From: Ifrita kowaldi
Taxonomy: Eukaryota > Chordata > Aves > Passeriformes > Cinclosomatidae
Length of the DNA: 64,000 nt
Direction of reading: 5' to 3'
NCBI GenBank assembly: GCA_013398055.1
Contig: VZRS01004542.1
Location: 1 to 64,000 of the forward strand
Shown: positions 13,856 to 26,221 of the stretch, in pieces
How the letters are laid out: every line of letters begins with the position of its first letter
How positions within the stretch are numbered: the first letter of the stretch is position 1
The notes under the pieces: generated by a model
The model's database searches: none
Seen by the model: the letters and a program-made list of their open reading frames with translations, nothing else
Told to the model about the DNA's origin: nothing
Position numbers and translations under genes: made by a program

Positions 13856-16800
13856 TTTTTTTTAAATGAAGAATAGGGTTACCAGGTCTGTAATTGCTGT
13901 CATTCTGTGTATGGGGAGGATAGTTTATTTGAACAGGGCACTGTGAAATGGTGCTTAGAAAGTGTGAGGAGCAGAAGAGATGTTGGAAAATGTACACGGG
14001 AACCCTAAAGTGAAAAGAGAAGGTAAGTAAATGAGATGCAGAAGTACAAAGAATAAACTGCAAAGTAATTAGAGGCAAGACTGAGTAAAATGTTGCAAGA
14101 CACTAATCATGTTTAGAAGGATGAAAAGGCAGGATCTTTGTCTTGTAATGGCTGGGGACTAAAGGAGTTGTCCTTGAGCAGCTATAGGAAATATCTCACA
14201 TGAATTTAAGGCTGTATTTTGATCTTTAAACACTACTTCATTTTGGAGAACATGTGCCTCAAGAAGAATACTTGCCAAGGTAAATAGAGGCTGAGCCAGT
14301 ATAGTCTCTTTCAAAATCTTACAAATTTCAAACCCAGTCTTTTCTGGAAGTAGTGACTAGTTATTTTGCTTGGCTAGTTTGGCAGTATTAGTTTTTTGAA
14401 CCAGTACCCATGAATGCCATTATAGGGATAAGGCTGAATTAACATTCCCTTACCATTTGTTTCTTTCATTTTTTCCTCTGCAGTTTGAGACATGCTGTTT
14501 CTCCTGTGAAAGTGGAAATACTACTACTAAATTAATGTTCTCCTCTAGTAGAAACCTTCTAACTGGTTCCTACATTAGCTTTCCAAAGGTAAAAACAGAT
14601 AAAATTGTTCTAGCAGCCTAAGGACTACTTAAGTTTAGGTTCCTACATAGTTTTGCTGGGAAGTCTTTGAACATTCTGCCACTTATTTTTACCTCATAAG
14701 ACTGATGTATAATTTTTTTAATCTAGGTCCTATAAATGTGGCTATTAGGGACAAAGACTGGGCTGATGGTCTGTATAAACACCGACCTAGCAGGCATAGC
14801 TAGGTGTGTCATAGCTTCTGGCCCTGACAAATGGGGAAGGTCAGGACAGAGTTTCCCAAAATTTCTCTCAGCAGGGGACACGGTAGAATCTATGCAGCCA
14901 TTTTTGGAGGCTGAAAGAGCCATTAGCAACCTACTTGTTTTGATTTGTTCCCTACTCTCTTTTTTGATGGTGCTAGTCCCAGATACTGTGGCAGTATTCC
15001 TTTGTCCTGCTCTTTTGGGAAACTGACACCTTGGCAAAATTGAACTCTGATAGCTCAAAATGCTTGCATGGCATTAACTGGTGTTCAGCTTTACCACTTC
15101 CTTGGTGTTTTTCTAGTACTGATACGTGCTGGTATTAGCCATATAGATCTTTTAAAATACCAGAAAATGACATTCCATATTTCCTTCCTAACATGCACAG
15201 AGAAGTTACAATCTGAGTTGGGGTGGGGAGGGGTGAGCTTTTCAATGTTTTAGAAACAGCAGAGGCAGGACTGACAGAAACCACCTGTGTCCTTAAGGGC
15301 AGTTTTCCTTTCTTAAATTTTCGTATGCAGTGGAAGCTTGGTGCAGAAAGCTTGACAGTTTTATGCTTAGGTTGCTTTGGACTGCTCTAAGAACTCAAAT
15401 TTTCTTATATTTGAAAATCTACTCTCAGATTTCAGAAAGACTTTAGAGAGTGTCTCCCGGGGAGGCTTCCTAAAAGTGCTGAGCTAGCATCCTTCCAACA
15501 ATGACTGATTAGAAAAGGACTTGTGTGCTCAGAAAAACCCATCTTATAGAAAAGAAAGAATATTGAGGCTACTTGCTGCATTATGCATTCAAAATTTCAG
15601 TCCAACTTTTTTACTTTCAGGCACTGCCTGGCAGACTTACTGGGGCAATGAAGGAGTGGGGGAATAATAGAATAACACTTTCCCTAAACTAGCAGCCAGC
15701 AATGGTAGCAGCAAGCTACCATCCACAGTGCATCTTGTTAGCCCCCCAGTATCACACAGATACTTTCCTCTTCTGCTTTTAATTATTTCTAATTAGTTCT
15801 TGAATGCTGCTCAGCCTCTCCCTTCCTATCACTGCAGTCTCTTATATTTGGGTTGCTATTGTCAAAATGTCTCCTGATAAGGCATAAACACATTCCAGTA
15901 TACAAATAGAAGGTTGAAGAGTAGTGGATGAAGTCAATGCCTGGCATGCTACCTTCTGCAATGGTTAAATGCATGCCAGGCTGGCTCCCAAGCTATTTGT
16001 TTCCTATTGAAGCGTAAAACCAAGCAAACACTGCAAAACCCCATGATCTTCCTTTAAAATCCTTTTTTCTTTTGGGCCAACTGGGCTCTTCTCTCAGTAG
16101 AAGGACAGGAAGTCCTACAGTGCTTACACACACCTGTGAAGGTTAGTTTTTCCTCCTCTCTTGTTTAGTTCTTCCCCTGACTCCCACATTGCTTATGAGA
16201 TCTCCAGGGTTCACATCACCTCTTGTCTAGACTACAGAGTCCTTGTCTAGTAAAAAAGGTGCCATATTATGTAGTCACTTTTCAGATAGGGCTGTACTTT
16301 AATTATTAGCATAAATGGGATTTTTTTGGGGTAAAAAGTGAAAAGATCATACTTTGAAATTAACTAGCATACTAAGTAAATAATAACTATATATATTTCA
16401 TAAGCATGGAGCCTAGAGACTTAATCAAAAGGCCCAACATCAGAGAAATTGCTTTTCATATTTTGTTTAAGTCTACTTGAACCCAGACAAGAGAAGTGCA
16501 ATATATACTGAGGGAAGAATGCAATAGAATACCATTGATTTTGCATCATATATTATATTAAAAAAATAAAAAATATCCAATAAAAATAGAGCTGCAATAA
16601 TCCTGAGATCTCCAAGGAATTCACAAAAAAGAAAACCAAACCCCAAAACAATAAAACCAAAACAAACCCACCAAAAAAACCTCCCAAAATAAACAAAAAC
16701 AAACAAACAAGCAAAAGCCCCCAACCCCAAAACAAAATAAAAAACCTGAAGTAATTATAAAGGAAACATTATTGTGTGAGGACTTGTAAAAAGAAAACAT

Positions 16801-17624
16801 TCTAGTATTAAAAACATAATGACTTATATTTATAAGAAAGTACATCTTAAAATTAATATATAATTTTACAATAGTTTTGTTCTAGAATCCCATTCATTCA
16901 ACTATTGAAAGTGCAGAAACAAGTAAACATTCTTCTGAAGGCATCCTCTTGGCTCTTTGGGTTTGTAGACAGAGAATTACATAGAATCACGTGTGAGTGT
17001 TCTAAAAGTTAGTCTAATTGTTTGTGCATATACATGACAGAATTGTCTCTACTGCTGATTCTTTTAACATTCCCTACCAAAAAAAAGGTTGAAAGAATAT
17101 TAAATTTGTGAAGTTATGCTTAGAATTTCACAAATTCCAGAATCAAACTTTAATTTTAAACTTAGAGCTGTCTCAGTAGTTCATCTATTATGCCATAATC
17201 TTTACATACAAAAGGGACTCCCTACACCCCATCATTTACCATCACCATAGCATCTTTGCTGTCTGCATCAAAAGCAACATGCAATGCCTGCATCCTACAG
17301 CTAGGGGTAACACAGCAAAATGGCACCATGTATCAAAAGAGGTGAAGGATAACAAGCTGCAATAGGCAAAAAAACCCTGGAACATAACAAATTTTGGTAT
17401 CTTATTTTTTTCTTTTACTATCCTTGAACATAACACCTACTAAAAAATTGTCTGTTAAAATCTTCACCTGCTGCTAATACTACTTCTTCCTATCTGCTTT
17501 TTGGCCTTGTTTGAGGACATGTTCTCTCCCTCCTCCTACAGGCCTCTTCATTCTGAGTTGTAGAAATAAGTACCTTCATGTTGCTTTTTCTCCCCTTCCC
17601 AGGATTTTGCTCACAAATACACAA
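13856..17624. other. Unannotated AT-rich DNA
   Basis: No gene supported. At 14723-15058 open frames exist on both strands (96 codons plus, 111 codons minus) over the same bases, with no recognisable domain. The rest is short chance ORFs, plus the A/C-rich low-complexity block listed separately. Confidence 0.45.
16622..16746. repeat. A-rich low-complexity block with C runs
   Basis: About 125 bases consist almost only of A and C in patterns such as CAAA, CCAAA and AACAAA. On the minus strand this produces artificial Phe/Gly/Leu/Cys-rich open frames (16473-16845), which should not be taken as genes. Confidence 0.85.
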
Positions 17625-18194
17625 TGTGTAACGGCGAGTAGGGGGAATCAGAGCCTCGTGGTTCTGCTGGTCTCTGTTCACAGGCAAACAAGAGAGATTT
17701 TAGGGCCTTGGGATGACTGGTTAAGGGATCAGGAGCACCGGTAGTGTTTGTCCTCCTCTCTCCTGCCACTTGCAGGGAAGGATGAGAGAAGAAGCAGGAA
17801 GATCACAGACCAATACCTGGCTGTGAGCTTGGTGTCACTGGCAAAATTGTGGGTTCTTTGATCATGGGTTGGTTTACGTGACACCCAGCCTGCTGGCAAC
17901 AGATGGGGTACACCTGTCTCAAAGGAGGAAAAGGAACTTGCACGGGAGCCAACAGGACTCTTTGATAAAGTCTAGGGTAAAGGGCCTGCTAGAGATAAGC
18001 CTGGAGGCAGCGTGACACTGAGGGGTGGTGTGCTAGTGAGGTCACTTGCACAGCCGTCTCAGTAGAGGTAGGGGATGAAGAGCATGGAACAGCAAAGACG
18101 TGAGGGCTGTTGATGCATTAGAAACCACAGATGTGCCTGAGAATGGTGACATAAGCATTAGAGCTTCTCCCCCCAAAAAGGTGGCAGGATCAAT

Positions 18195-18800
18195 ATCTCA
18201 GATTAACTGCTTCTACACCAATGCACACAGCGTGGACAAGAAACGGAGGAGCTGGAAGCCATTGTGCAGCAGGAATACTATGACATAGTCAGCATCACAG
18301 AATCGTGGTGGGATGATTCCTGCAACTGGAATGCTGCAATGGAAGGCTATGAACTCTTCCAAACAGATAAGCAAGGGAGGAGGTGGGGTAGCCCTGTGTC
18401 CTAGGGAGTGTTTTGATTATCTAGAGCTTAATAATCATGATGATAGGGTTGAAGGTTTGGGGTAAGAATCAGGGGAAAGGCCAACAGAGCAGATATCCTG
18501 GTGGAATTCTGTTATAGACCACACAACCAAGATGAAGAGGCAGATGAAATATTCTGTAAGCAGCTGGGAAAGGTCTCACAAGCATTAGATCTTGTTCTTG
18601 GGAGGGACTTCAACTTACGAGATGTCTGCTGGAAATACAACAGCCCAGGAGGTTTCTGGACTGTGTGGCAGATAATATCCTGACACAGCTGGTGAGTGAG
18701 CCATCTGGGGAAGGCACTTGCTGGAACTGTTGTTTGTGAACAGAGAAGGACTGGTGGGTGATGCGGTGGTTGGCTGTCTTGGGCACATCGATCACAAAGT
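18195..18800 (+). pseudogene. CR1 ORF2 endonuclease domain, broken
   Basis: This is the APE-type endonuclease at the N-terminus of CR1 ORF2, which nicks target DNA in active elements. A frame from 18100 enters the domain as NCFYTNAHSVDKK, matching the CR1 start (YTNAHS). After a frameshift the next part reads DIVSITESWWDDS at about 18279-18317, keeping the catalytic-site glutamate of the TE(S/T)WWDDS motif. Frames at 18501-18683 (YRPHNQDEEADE, then DFNLRDVCW) and at 18851-19057 continue in other frames. At least three frame changes and several stops separate them, so no functional protein can be made. Confidence 0.85.
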
Positions 18801-19269
18801 GACAGTTTTCAATACTCAGAGAGAAAAGAAGGGGGGTCAGCAAAACTACCTTGGAATTCCAGAGGGCAGACTTCAGACTGTTTAGGACACTGGTTGACAG
18901 AAACCCTTGGGAGGCAGTCCTGAAAGGCAAAGATATCCAGGAAGGTTGGACATTCTTCAAGAAGGAAATCTTAAAGGCACAGGAGCAGGCTGTCCCCATA
19001 TGCCGAAAGACAAGGTGCCGGGAAAGAAGACCAGCCTGGCTGAACAAGGAGCTTTAGCTGGAGCTCAAGAAAAAAAGAGGAGAGTTTAAGCCTTTTGAAA
19101 GAAGGGGCATGCAACTCAGGAGGACTACAAATATCTTGTGAAATTATACAGGGAGAAAATTAGAAGGGCCAAAGCCCAACTAGAACTTGATCTGACTACT
19201 GTCATAAAAGACAAAGAAAAAATTTTCTCTAAATATATTCCCAACAAAGGCAAGCTAGGACAATCTCCA

Positions 19270-20360
19270 TCCCTTATTGGATGCCATGGGAAACATAGCG
19301 ACAAAGGATGAGAAAAAGGCTGAGGTACTTGATGGCACCTTTGCCTCAGTCTTTATTGGCAGGACAAGTTGTTCTGAGGGTACCCAGCCCCCTGACCTGG
19401 AAGACAGGGATGGGGAGCAGAATGAAGCTCACACGATCCAAGGGGAAACAGTCACTGATTTGCTACACCACTTAGACACATAGGTCTATCAGGCCAGATG
19501 GGATGCAACCAGACGTACTAAGGAAGCTGGTGGAAGTGCTTGCTGAGCCATTTTCCAGGACTCATTGGCAGTACTGGCTACCCAGGAAGGTCCTAGCTGA
19601 CTGGAATTTGACAAATACGACTCCCATCTATAAGAAGAGCTGGAAAGGAGACCTGAGGAACCACAGGCCTGTCAGCCTGACCTCGGTGCCAAGGAAGGTC
19701 GTGGAATAGATCATTCCGAGTCTCATCATGTGGCAGCGGCAGAGCTACCAGGGGGATCAGAGCCAGTCAGTAGGAGTTTGTGAAAGTCAGGAGCTGCTTG
19801 ACCAACCCAATCTCCTTATGGAGAATGAGAGAAAGGCTATGGATGTTGCCTAACTGAACTTAGTAAAGCTTTTGCCACCACTTCCAACAGCATTCTATTG
19901 GAGAAATTGGCTTGAATTGGTGGACTGTACACTATGAAAGCAAACTGGCTGTATGGCTGGGCCCAGAGAGTGGTGGTGGATGGAGTTACATCCAGCTGGT
20001 GGCCGGTCACCTGTGGTGTTCCCCAGGGCTCAGTACTGGGGCCAGTTCTGCTTAATATTGTTGTTAACAATCTGGAAGGGGAATCGAGCGCACTCTCTGG
20101 CGCTGTATGAATGACACCAAGCTGGGTGGGAGTGTTCATCTGCTGGAGAGTAGGAAGGCTCTGCAGAGGGGTCTGGACAGGCTGGATTGATGGGCCAAGG
20201 CCAGTGGTATGAGGTTCAACAAGGTCAAGCGCCGGGTCCTGCTCTTGGGTCACAACAACCCCAGGCAGTGTCACAGGCTGGGGCAGAGTGGCTGCAAAGC
20301 TGCCCACAGTGCGGCCAGCAGGACCAGGACAGGAATTGTCCTCCTGTACTCGGCGCTGCT
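19270..20360 (+). pseudogene. CR1 ORF2 reverse-transcriptase domain, broken
   Basis: Fragments of the RT domain appear in sequence: ATKDEKKAEVLDGTFASVF (from 19299), QPDVLRKLVEVLAEPFS (19506), a piece ending NHRPVSLTSVPRKVVE (to 19706), then the GVPQGS-like string at about 20018-20045 (cctgtggtgttccccagggc). The active-site FADDTKLGG region is recognisable only as CMNDTKLGG at 20104-20130, so the first catalytic aspartate is gone. Stops at 19707 and in the following KAFD-region confirm decay. Confidence 0.85.
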
Positions 20361-20890
20361 GAGCCTGCACCTCAAGTCCAGTTCTAGGCCCCTGACTGCA
20401 AGAAGGACATGGAGGTGCTGGAGCATGTCCAGAGAAGGACAATGGAGCTGGGGAAGGGTCTGGAGCACAAGTCCTGTGAGGAGCAGCTGAGGGAGCTGGG
20501 GGTGTTTAGCCTGGAGAAAAGGAGGCTCAGAGGAAATGTTATCACTCTTTACAACTGCCTGAAAGGAGGTTGTGGTAAGGTGGGAGTTGGCCTCCTCTCC
20601 CAGGTAATAAGTGACAGGACGAAAGGAAATGGCTTCAAGGGTGCTAATGGAGGTTTTGGTTGGATATTAGGAAAAAATTCTTCACAGAAATAGTGGCCAA
20701 GCATTGGAACATGTTGCCCAGGGGAATGGTAGAGTTACCAGCTCTGGAGGGATTTAGAAGATGCATAGATGTGGCACTTAGGGACAAGTTCAGTGGTGAA
20801 CTTGACAGTGGAGTTTCATGGTGGGACTTTATGCTCTTAGAAGACTTTTCCAAACCAGATGATTCTGTGATTCCATGTTGTTTCTATGTT

Positions 20891-22249
20891 GTAGTTCTAC
20901 CAGATTGAAAGGGTTAAGAGCACAACACTGTCAACAGTGGGTAGTCTGGAAGCTGGATGGTTTTGGCCTTCATAAGGGACGGTGAATCCCTCCTGTGGCA
21001 ACTAAATCTTCCTGTGAGCTTCATGAGCAGCCAGGACCCTAGCTTCTGCTTTTGGTAGATACTGTAAACTCACTTTTGTAACAAATATGTTTGTGCGTAT
21101 TGAACTGAAAATACCTATCCTTCCACCACAGCTCCCTTTCCATTGCCTGGACAAAGACCTGCACTCATTTTAGCCAAATTCCTTCCATTCTGTCCATAGT
21201 GAGACTATGAATGTATACTTTTTGGACTGCATGCTAAAATTGGTTCTTGTTTCTCTGCAGTTAACAAACACGACTTACAGATTGTACTCTCTGAATGGAC
21301 ATAGAGATAATAACAGTGTCATGAAATTCCTGGGTTTAAGTTGTGCCTTATGAACTTGTGTAATAATTGTATAGGTAAGGAGTACCTATACGGTGAAGTA
21401 AAATATTCTTACCAAGATGCAGAATATGAAGATCCAAATTTTTTTATTTTCTGTAGCTTCAGTGTGTGATCATGGAAAAATCTTCACACTTCTTCATGTT
21501 TCTGTTCTCTTGTCTTCAAAAACTGTCTTTGTACTCCTTTGGATGATAACATTGTATTTGAATAGATACTGAATTTGGCAGTAAGCAACTTGCACAATCT
21601 AGATCTTACTGTTCCCCCTACACCTTGCCAAAAATAAAAGATAAAACATGCTACAGTTACTTGAAATAACTTCTAATTTGTGATACATCCACTTAATCAC
21701 GGTCATTTTAAAATGCCTTTCATCTAAAACCTTACATGAAATTCTGTATCAGGGATGTCTAAATTCAGAAAATACACTCTTGACTTTTCTTAAGAGTGAT
21801 GTAAAGTAAGAGTGCACTTTTATCACATATATTGTATTTAGATTCTTGTGAAATATGGTCCAAATACTCAAGTGCAATAGGATTTCTGTAATGCATGAAG
21901 ATTATGAAAATACATTAGTCATCATGACAGTGACAGTTACTTAGTGCTTAAAAGCACCAATATGCAATAACTATAAGGCCTGAAACAAGATTTGGTGATC
22001 AGAGAGAATGTTGGGACAGCTCACAGAACTGGAGAACTGCAATGGGCAGATGCAGGGTCTGCAGGAAGAACAGGCTGGGAAGGTGAGGAGTGGACATCAT
22101 CTTTTACGTGAGAGAGCAGTTGGGATGCATGGGTCTCTGCCTTGGGATGGCTCTCTGCCTTGGGATGGGTGATGAGGTGGCTGGTCCTGATGGCTAAGGA
22201 TTACTAGGCAAATCCTAGTGTTGGGAGAGGTGTTTTTGAAGGGTTAGGA
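20891..22249. other. Unannotated DNA between two CR1 copies
   Basis: AT-rich unique-looking sequence with no supported gene. It becomes G-rich after about 22000, where it may already belong to the decayed 5' part of the next CR1 (the match is not clear enough to extend the boundary). Confidence 0.45.
22134..22168. repeat. 17-base motif repeated twice in tandem
   Basis: The motif tctctgccttgggatgg occurs at 22134-22150 and again at 22152-22168, perfectly matched, with an 18-base period. It looks like a small local duplication by replication slippage. Confidence 0.9.
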
Positions 22250-23720
22250 AAGTTGACTCTGATGAGAGGGATGTGGGGATGTGGGGAGAAAAAGAAAGCT
22301 TTCTACAGGTACATTGTTGGGAAAAGGAAGAGAAGGGAAAGTGTGGGCTCACTGCTGAATGGTAAGGGACATGGGAAAGGCCACAGTAGTAAATACCTTC
22401 TTCACCTCAGTCTTTAGAGATAAAGCAATCCCAGTTCACTAAGACCAGGGAGCAAGGCCAGGGCAAGGAATACTTACCCTTGGTGGAGGGAGAACAGGTT
22501 AGAGAACATTTAAATAGACTGGATATTCATGCATCCACAGGACCTGACAGGTTGCACACATGAGTGCTGAGAGAGCTGGCCCTTGTCATTGTGAGGCCAC
22601 TTTCAAGTATCTTTGAAAGGTCACTGCAACTGGACGACATTCCTGAAGACTGGAAAAAAGCAAATGCCATCCCCATCTTCAAGAACGGCACAAAGGAGGA
22701 TTCGGAAACCTACAGACTTACCATCCTCACCTCAGTCCCAGGCTGAAAGGGTTATAGTGACTTGCACAAATACCAGCTGGTGTGGAGTGGTCACTACTGG
22801 TATGCTACAGGGGTTGAGACTGAGCCCACTATTGTTTAACAATTTCATTAAGGGCCTAGGAGTGGTGGGACAAGAATGCAACCTTATAAAATTTGCAGAT
22901 GAAGCAAAACTGAGATGAGTGTTGCTATTCAGACAGATCTGAACAGGCCGGAGAAATGGGTGAACAGGAACATCAGGGGAAAATGCCAAGTCCTCCACTT
23001 GGAGGGAAATAACCCTCCACACAACCACAGGATGAGGACTGACCAGCTGGAAAGCAGCTTTGACCAAAAAGCATCTGGAGGTCCTGGAGGGTGAGTAGAC
23101 CATGAGCCAGCAACATGCATTTACAGCAGTGGCCAACAGACTCCTTGTCTGCATTAGGAAGAGTGTTGCCAGCAGCCAGGGAGATTTCATCCTCACTCTC
23201 TGCTCTGCCCTGATGAGAGGCATCTGGAGTGCTGTGTGCAGTCCTGAGTTCTCCAGCCCAAGTGAGAAATGAACATACTGGAGTGAGTCCAGCAAAGGGT
23301 CACAATGATAAAGAGATTGAAGCATCTGTCACTGAAGGAAAGGCTGAGAGAGGTGTGCATCTTTAGCCCGGGGAAATCTCAGGGAGATCTTTTTACTGTA
23401 TATAAGTATCCGATAACCAGAGTAAAGACAGAGCCAGGCTCCTCTCTGTGACAGAAGAAACAGCAAAAATCAAAATACACAAAATTCCATTTAAAAATAA
23501 GAAGAAAGTTTTTTACTGTGAGGGTGACTGATTGAAGGCTGAATGAGGGTGGTTGTGAACAGGCTGCTCAGAGAAGCTGTGAAGTTTCCATCCCTAGAAA
23601 TACTCAAATTCAATCAAACACACAGCCCTAAGCAACTTGCTGTGGCTGACCTGTTCTGGGCAGCAGTGAGACTGTGTGTGCTCCAGAGGTGCCAACCAGC
23701 TTTGATGCTTCTACAATTCT
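22250..23720 (+). repeat. CR1 LINE fragment (RT to 3' UTR), plus strand
   Basis: The copy starts in the stretch upstream of the RT (ggaaagtgtgggctcactgctgaatgg at about 22337 matches the CR1 consensus order). It runs through the RT to a 3' UTR resembling CR1 (gaggctgctcagagaagctgt-type segment near 23563). The closing octamer tail is not clear and the end near 23720 is approximate. It is a different and apparently older insertion than the 17625 copy. Confidence 0.85.
22562..23260 (+). pseudogene. CR1 reverse transcriptase remnant
   Basis: A 60-codon frame (22564-22746) carries LRELALVIVRPLSSIFERS and DDIPEDWKKANAIPIFKNG, diagnostic of the CR1 RT N-terminal region. About 130 bases normally encoding the middle palm, including the FxKAFD motif, are missing or unrecognisable. 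The frame then resumes at about 22770 with LQGLRLSPLLFNNFIKG (degenerate VPQGSVLGPVLFNIFIND) and FADE at 22892-22903 in place of FADD. A stop follows shortly (22917). An internal deletion in the RT is therefore likely. Confidence 0.8.
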
Positions 23721-26221
23721 GGAGCTAGAACCTCAGTTAGAACAATGGTAGCATAGTACAGTCACAGGAACAAAGACTGGACACACTGTGCTACTGTCAA
23801 CATTCTCTCAGCAAGAAAGAACAGGATCTGAATCTGTATTTAGAAAGTACAAGGGCACGTGGAGTAGGTCTGTAGTCTTTCACTCTATATATTACATGCC
23901 TTAAGAAAACTCAAGACAGCACCTGAAGAAAAAAAAAAAGAGGGTTTATCCTGAACAGGGATGGAAACCAAAATTTGTTTCTGCCCCTGTCTTCTAATGG
24001 CAGTCTGTGCCACTGTTTTTGACCATTCATGTTTTGCCTTGAGTCTTGGCCTTTGCCTTTCCTAGTTGCTGTTGCAGGGGACATGATGTCCGGTGTTGAC
24101 TTACCTGCCGTGCTGCCATGCCATGCTCCTGCCTGGCAATCCTGTGACCAGCAGCCTGGTGAGGAAGCTCTGCACTCACAGGATGCCGCTGTTTACCCTG
24201 GTCCACAGTTACCCATAAGATGGTCCTGCACAGCCCAGCGTAGCTTGCTGAGGAAGCTCATGTGATGCTCTTAGCAAGGAAGGATTTCACACCCGTGGTT
24301 TTCAAAGAACTGGAGCTTGTTTCACTCCTTGAGTGATGCTCCAAGGTTATGAAGCAGGCTTGCTGGCAGCAGTCGCACCTGCCCCGATTATCAAGCTCTC
24401 ACAAATACTACTTCTGCTCTTCCTGCCTCCTGCTGCTTTAAACAAGCAGGAGGCTTGTTTCAGTTGCGCAGCCCAGGTCCCCCCATCAGCCTCCTGGGGC
24501 AGCCTTTTGGGCACCTGCTTGACCGCCGTTGCTGCGACAGACGTCTGCCTCCATTTCACAGCCCTGCAGCCACCACCCATGCGCACAGACAGCATTGTTT
24601 CATTACAGGATCAGCCTCCAGGAGAGGTATCACAGACTGTGAAAATGAGCTAGAGAACCCCACAGAGCCACAGTCAAGTAAATGGGACTCTGCCTATGTG
24701 GAATGGGACGTACACTTTTTGAGTATTTTTACATGATTTTAATTTTAGATGCTACCAAAAAGAAGAAAAGTAAATCCCAAAATAGCAACAGATTTTAAAC
24801 TTTAGTATGTAACAGGTTTTGGATTTGACAGATTTGATTGTATGAATTAGGAAAGAAATGAAAATGTACATAAGAGGCTGGAATAAATGTTTTCTCTAGG
24901 CTCACTGCAATGGGTAAAAAAGTGTAGTGCAAAACCGTACATATTTATACCAAAAGAAGGCTACAGTGCCCTTGACTGTATACCACAACTCCCACTGCTA
25001 ATTTGTTTTTCATAACATTGTATGTGTTTGGCTCACTGACTCAACATACAAAGCCTTATATCACAAACAAAGGCTGTTGTTTACAAATGCCAAGCCTACT
25101 ACAAGACCCTAGATTGGTCTACTCTAGCCCAGCCGGTGATGAAGTATCCCCGTTTGACTTCAGCAAAGAAGCCAAATCTATGTAAATAAGTGGATGATTT
25201 GGTTTATAATTGCATGCTGAATTTAAATTAAGATCTACTAGGCATATGTTCTTCCGGGTGGGTATTTGTATTAGAGAAGGTCTCTACTAGATTCTGAAAT
25301 TTCATCTGCAATATCACCCACTCATGGAGTAGGCAGTAGAGTTCTCACACACAGTACTGTGTGTTGCATTCATTTACTACTTCAGGTGTCTGAAAGTTGT
25401 TTTTCTGGAAAGGACAATGCTCACTTGATCTTTACAGCAGTTAAGAACTTCGGCCACACTGTGATGAAGGCAAGGGCTTGCACTAACTCTGCCAGATACC
25501 AGAGTGCAGAAAGTGACAATTAATTACTTTATCCTTTGTCACTGTCCGGAGTGGATTGATTTAGTCAGAACAGATCAAGAGGATGTTGAGGATCCATCCA
25601 TCCATCCATCCAAAGACTTTTCTGCCATTGTCTTTGAGCATAAAGAAGAAATTTTGAAGCTTCATCTGTGGCCAGCCAGACAGCTGAACACTTCACTTCT
25701 CTGGTGTCTGCCACTGCTTAGACTCAGAAATATCTGACATTGCCACGCCTACAAAAGTCATCAGTTTGGCACCAGTCCCTGACATTAAAAAGCTGGAGCA
25801 AAATGACTTCTGTAGCAATTGTTTAAATGACTATCCCAACTCTGGTTAAACAAGTAAAAACCCTGAATTCTATAATCAAAGGAATTTCTTTCAGGATTAG
25901 GGCTGAAAATTTTTGTAATTTTCTGAAAAGAAATACGGATTCTCAGTGGCTTCTATAATCTCAGATTTTGCATGGCAACCAAACAAATCTGTATTTCTCT
26001 ATTTCAGATACAATGTGGCATAATATATGCCTAGTAAATGTATTTTACATTTGTAATATCATACTGAAGAACAACAAATGTCTTATTTTTACTCATTATA
26101 CAGGTAAAGGTGCTCTAGGAACATATCTCAATATAATTTTAAAAATAATTACTGACACTTCTGTGTATGATTCTTGTTTATTAAAAACACAGTGTAGCCA
26201 AACTCTAAGCAACTAAATCAA
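23721..26221. other. Unannotated DNA, partly GC-rich
   Basis: No gene supported. A GC-richer section (about 24050-24650) has overlapping frames on both strands (106 codons plus at 24333-24653, 82 codons minus), with Pro/Ala/Cys-rich translations and no recognised domain. It lacks CpG density, splice-site pattern or repeat signature that I can name. Confidence 0.4.
25592..25612. repeat. (ATCC)n tetranucleotide microsatellite
   Basis: Five ATCC units in perfect tandem inside an otherwise unremarkable sequence. Confidence 0.9.

Larger units (their letters stand above)
17625..20890 (+). repeat. CR1 LINE, long 5'-truncated copy, plus strand
   Basis: This is the longest transposon copy here, about 3.3 kb of an element whose complete form is about 4.5 kb. 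It starts within the end of ORF1: the translation near 17890-17990 resembles the CR1 stretch about a dated/printed element end, 'DG..LSQRGK', and the DNA reads gtacacctgtctcaaagg. It continues through the ORF2 endonuclease (about 18195-18800) and reverse transcriptase (about 19270-20360). The 3' UTR follows and a tail of ATTCTGTG/ATTCCATG/TTTCTATG-type octamers ends near 20890. Many stops and frameshifts interrupt ORF2. Neighbouring CR1 copies at 22250 and 26222 are separate insertions, because each has its own partial structure. The 5' truncation is typical of target-primed reverse transcription. Confidence 0.92.

Noticed and set aside
16473..16845. Overlapping Phe/Gly-rich minus-strand frames
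   Set aside because: Created by the A/C low-complexity block at 16622-16746.
18610..19047. 145-codon minus-strand frame
   Set aside because: It lies antisense within the long CR1 copy and has no motif of its own.
19837..20442. 201-codon minus-strand frame
   Set aside because: Antisense shadow of the CR1 reverse-transcriptase region. The same translation pattern appears on the plus strand opposite the inverted CR1 at 26544-27056.
22732..23325. 197-codon minus-strand frame
   Set aside because: It is antisense to the CR1 RT remnant and 3' part at 22250-23720; such frames recur opposite CR1 coding sequence.
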